From NCBI GenBank assembly GCA_965153455.1, contig OZ234494.1:15314001-15378000 (forward strand): a stretch of 64,000 bases of DNA, in the 5' to 3' direction. The notes under the pieces are model-generated. The model searched no databases, was not told the DNA's origin, and was given only the letters and a program-made list of their open reading frames with translations. This DNA is from Sphagnum compactum. Taxonomy: Eukaryota > Bryophyta > Sphagnopsida > Sphagnales. The position numbers were made by a program, and so were the translations under genes. Of the stretch, positions 63,926-64,000 are shown piece after piece. Position 1 is the first letter of the stretch; every line of letters starts with the position of its first letter.

Positions 63926-64000
63926 CTGCGTACAGACAGCAACAGCACAACAAAAAGAAAGCGTCCCTCCTGAGTTACAGTAGAAAGTGTAGGCGCACAC

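Overview
The window looks like nuclear DNA of a land plant. It is intron-rich, has very long AT-rich gene-poor stretches, and carries three genes from families with plant-specific architecture. Divergence from Arabidopsis, as I remember those families, is large enough that a non-flowering plant (moss, lycophyte or fern grade) is possible, but I cannot name the species. No bacterial, organellar or viral gene was seen.

All three recognisable genes lie on the minus strand. (1) 10,476-17,477: an INDETERMINATE DOMAIN (IDD) zinc-finger transcription factor of the SGR5/IDD14-15-16 clade, six coding exons, 987 codons. It sits in an island (about 8-22 kb) that is visibly less AT-rich than the rest. 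(2) 52,528-57,938: a RING1-type Polycomb PRC1 E3 ubiquitin ligase, twelve coding exons, 473 codons, with an N-terminal RING, a central Arg/Gly-rich segment and a C-terminal RAWUL-like domain. One intron appears to be GC-AG. (3) 60,785-63,925: the 3' nine coding exons of an UNC93-like multi-spanning membrane protein; its 5' end lies beyond the right edge. For all three, exon phases sum to whole codons and the joined frames follow the families.

The rest (about 1-8 kb, 22-52 kb and 59.4-60.8 kb) is intergenic. It holds decayed or non-autonomous mobile DNA and tandem repeats: a 293-bp Harbinger/Tourist-like MITE with TAA target duplication (31.7-32.0 kb), a 380-bp inverted-repeat element (40.3-40.7 kb), an SINE-sized dispersed family with a palindromic core (7.5, 45.7, 51.2 kb), a CTGGTAT-rich element family (22.6 and 30.4 kb), a 1-kb degenerate telomere-like minisatellite (35.5-36.5 kb), a 152-bp tandem repeat (42.7 kb), and a coding fossil with frameshifts and stops (43.4-44.5 kb) that may come from a retroelement.

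The three genes are functionally separate (transcription factor, chromatin regulator, membrane protein) and nothing suggests a cluster. The best leads are the long IDD protein with a start-overlapping uORF, the Arg/Gly-rich insert and GC-AG intron in the RING1 gene, and the repeat families. I saw no convincing new multi-gene system. Base-composition statements are by eye, not computed.
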